Positions 18,818 through 20,943 of a DNA stretch of 20,943 nt are shown piece by piece. The first letter of the stretch is position 1; the number at the start of each line of letters is the position of its first letter. The stretch spans positions 2,177 to 23,119 of the forward strand of contig KN897155.1 of assembly GCA_000934455.1 (NCBI GenBank), written 5' to 3'. The stretch is from Apostichopus parvimensis (lineage: Eukaryota; Echinodermata; Holothuroidea; Aspidochirotida; Stichopodidae). Below the pieces are notes generated by a model, which was not told the origin of the DNA, did not search any database, and worked only from the letters and a program-made list of their open reading frames with translations. Made by a program: the position numbers and the translations under genes.

Positions 18818-19843
18818 TTTGTATGCTTGTGTGATTAGCTCTGATTGGTTTTGAGTGTTGCTCATGGTAGCTAGGGTGTGTGTAGGCCAATGAGAGGGGT
18901 TAAGAGGGTCACATGTTGATATCCTATGGTTTAGGTGCTCCCTCCAAGGTGTCTAGGGAGAGAGAGGCAGTTTGGTTGTGAGCCAGTCAACAGGGCATGA
19001 TTGTAATTTGGTCACAATTTGACATAATGTAGTCTGTACACTACAGTATACGTAAAAATATTAAAATTAGTTGTCGATCTTGTGCTATAAGAATATATCT
19101 AAATACATATACCTTTTCCTAGAGGAATGAATTGTTAATAATTGGTTCGCTACACGATTGTGTTATTATATCGATTATATGGAACTGAGAGCTGTGTTCT
19201 GTAAGTTGCCATTTTGATGTTACCTATCTTGTACCCGGACTTTACCTACTCTCCTTGGGAAAACATCTCTTTGAACATATTTATTTTCACTGGGGTATTC
19301 ATCGAACTCTCACCACTCACCGTCCCTTTTGTAGTTTCGTGCTATCGGACATTCATTAAACCTTTCATCACTCACCGTGCTTACCAGTCAGTCAACAAGA
19401 TTGATGTACAGTGCTGCTGGACGATACAGGCCCGCCCGCCAGATAAGCTAATCTCTTGTTTTATTAATGTGCATATGTATTAGTCTTGTGGCCACTTGAC
19501 ACCCCTAGTTGATTGTAACTCAATATCTCTAGTTTAATTGTAACTTGATACCACACGATTAAGTGTAATCTGAGCCCCTTTCCCCTTTTAAGTTTAATTA
19601 TTTAACAGTAAAGTTAAAGAGTAACATGCCAAGATTCCTCATGTTGAATAGTTTCATGTGTGTTAAGGCCGAGCAAATATAGCTACTTTCTATACCTAAC
19701 AGCCAGTCTTATTCTTGATTTAGCCTGTTGTGTTTGTAACACAGTGGTCAGCTGTCTCCACACATCGTGACCACTAGGGGGATTCCCAATAAGCCTGCTG
19801 TACAGCTAGCTGCTGACAAGGACCCTGCCCCGCAACTCTTACA
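18818..19843. repeat. Region that probably contains the 5' LTR of the Ty3/gypsy-like element
   Basis: The LTR must end just before the primer-binding site, at about 19843 (CTCTTACA). Its start cannot be set because the 3' LTR is outside the window and no target duplication can be compared. The frame at 19214-19483 is not a recognised protein. Confidence 0.4.
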
Positions 19844-19844
19844 T

Positions 19845-19862
19845 TGGTAGTACGAGTGGGGT
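19845..19862 (+). promoter_or_regulatory. Primer-binding site of the Ty3/gypsy-like element
   Basis: TGGTAGTACGAGTGGGGT begins with TGG right after a probable LTR end in CA and lies 206 bp upstream of the gag ATG. The tRNA partner was not determined. Confidence 0.55.
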
Positions 19863-20067
19863 ATTCAATTATAGGGCCCCCAAGTGGCAATTGTCGTTAC
19901 ATAGTATTTATCTCAAATGTTGTAGTACTTGAATAAGACTGGTTGATAGAAGACTTATTTTGATAACATTTCAGTATATTGCTTGTGGTATCTAACATCT
20001 GTACAGTATTTTTGCGTATTAAGTTAATTGCTTCAAGTATTTACCGTAAGTTGCTTCAAGATTAACT

Positions 20068-20943
20068 ATGGATGATAACAACATTGACCATGTGACACCT
20101 GACTGCTCGGGAAACTAGCCTCCCCCTGCAATTTATATACCCAAAACCCACCAAATTTCAACCTTTGTGGGTAACCCAATTAGTAACAACGACCCTAGCT
20201 GGGGGGAATGGAAGGCTAGCCTAAAAGCTGCACTGAAAGCATGGCGGACCTCGGACAAACAGGTAGAGTTGGCCCTTCGGTATCTGAGCGGGGTGGCACG
20301 GAGGGAGGTGCTCGTTCTAGAGGATGCCCAGCGACAAACCCTTAATGCACATGCTTAAACAACTGGAAATGGTTTATGGGGACAATACACCCTTGATAAC
20401 ACTGATGAGTCAATTCTATGCCAGGAACCAGCATAAGCATAAGAGCATCAGGCAGTACTCCCTCTGTCTGGAAGAACTTATACAGCGCATTATAAGGCAC
20501 CCATCATCCCTACCTAACAAAGACAAAACCTTCAGGGATAGGTTCATCGAGGGAATTTCGAGCAACTCCATCAAGACGGAGCTACGGAGAGAAGTAAGGA
20601 AGAATAGTCAAATCGATTTCAGAGAGATCAAAGACGAGGCCCTTGAGCTGGAAGGCGCCATAAGGATGGACGGTGCTGAAGATGTCATCACAGCTGACCT
20701 TCATCAAGTAGGGAGCCCCACTGCACCGGTCCAAAGTGCAACTCCCAAAAATGTCCTGGCCTTCCAAGAATGGCAGAAAGCAATGGATGCAGCGTTCTCG
20801 AATATGCAGCAACAAATGCTTCCCTTGCAGTCCATGGTTGCCATGGCAATACCCAGAAACAGAACAACCGGTGGTAGAAGGGCTACTGATCAGTTTACAG
20901 AAGATGGTCGGCCGATCTGCAGAAACTGTAACATCCCGGCCAT
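20068..20943 (+). pseudogene. Ty3/gypsy-like gag, broken, cut by the window end
   Basis: This is the capsid protein of a second LTR retrotransposon. The ATG is at 20068. An in-frame TAG at 20116-20118 follows 16 codons, then the frame resumes with PPPAIYIPKTHQ and the capsid N-terminal part (SWGEWKASLKAALKAW, RYLSGVARREVLVLEDA). A frame change near 20340 moves to the frame of 20345. That frame stays open to the window end and carries the capsid C-terminal pattern (VYGDNTPL, QYSLCLEEL, FRDRFIEGI, REIKDEALELE), a Gln/Met-rich linker, and the beginning of a zinc knuckle, CRNCNIPA. The rest of the element lies beyond 20943. Ty3/gypsy assignment rests on these capsid motifs. Confidence 0.82.

Noticed and set aside
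19214-19483. Open frame of 89 codons before the gypsy-like element
   Set aside because: It probably lies inside the LTR; there are no recognised motifs.

Overview
This is eukaryotic, AT-rich, intron-bearing DNA, most likely from a marine invertebrate. The evidence is one host gene split by GT-AG introns, together with BEL/Pao-like, Ty3/gypsy-like and CR1/Rex-like retroelements and several satellites rich in AGGTCA/TGACCT. An echinoderm or other deuterostome would fit, but nothing in the window fixes the taxon. No bacterial-style operon, tRNA, rRNA or CRISPR array was seen.

Host genes. On the minus strand, two confident exons (3575-3735 and 3040-3155) and one probable small exon (4467-4512) encode the allosteric and HD-domain core of a SAMHD1-like dNTP triphosphohydrolase. 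Splice phases match across the joins. The gene must continue beyond what is visible at both ends. On the plus strand, 11893-12048 may be the last coding exon of an unrecognised gene.

Layout. 1-560: two short hairpins and simple repeats. 585-2560: a mosaic AGGTCA-rich satellite ending in a hairpin-plus-CTGG box near 2697. 2700-4980: SAMHD1-like exons and introns. 4999-11451: a foldback-type element with arms made of a 22-bp minisatellite and a 39-bp near-perfect outer inverted repeat. A BEL/Pao LTR retrotransposon (6135-11391) with a 5-bp target duplication GTAAG sits inside its right arm. The BEL copy has gag, protease, RT and RNase H in eight frame segments. It lacks integrase and most of the 3' LTR, where other repeats occupy 10602-11305. 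12636-13258: the AGGTCA satellite family again, inverted relative to the left copy and with the same hairpin box. 14497-15581: a 5'-truncated CR1/Rex-like LINE. 15582-17880: AT-rich DNA with two simple repeats. 17884-18475: a satellite of about 183 bp. 19845-20943: primer-binding site and broken gag of a Ty3/gypsy-like element cut by the window end.

How it fits together. The window is a host SAMHD1-like locus surrounded by layered transposon insertions. The order of events can be read in places: the BEL element inserted after the foldback element formed, and the BEL copy later lost its 3' part. I see no convincing new multi-gene system. The most useful leads are the foldback/BEL nesting, the inverted AGGTCA satellites with a shared hairpin end, and the SAMHD1-like exon structure.
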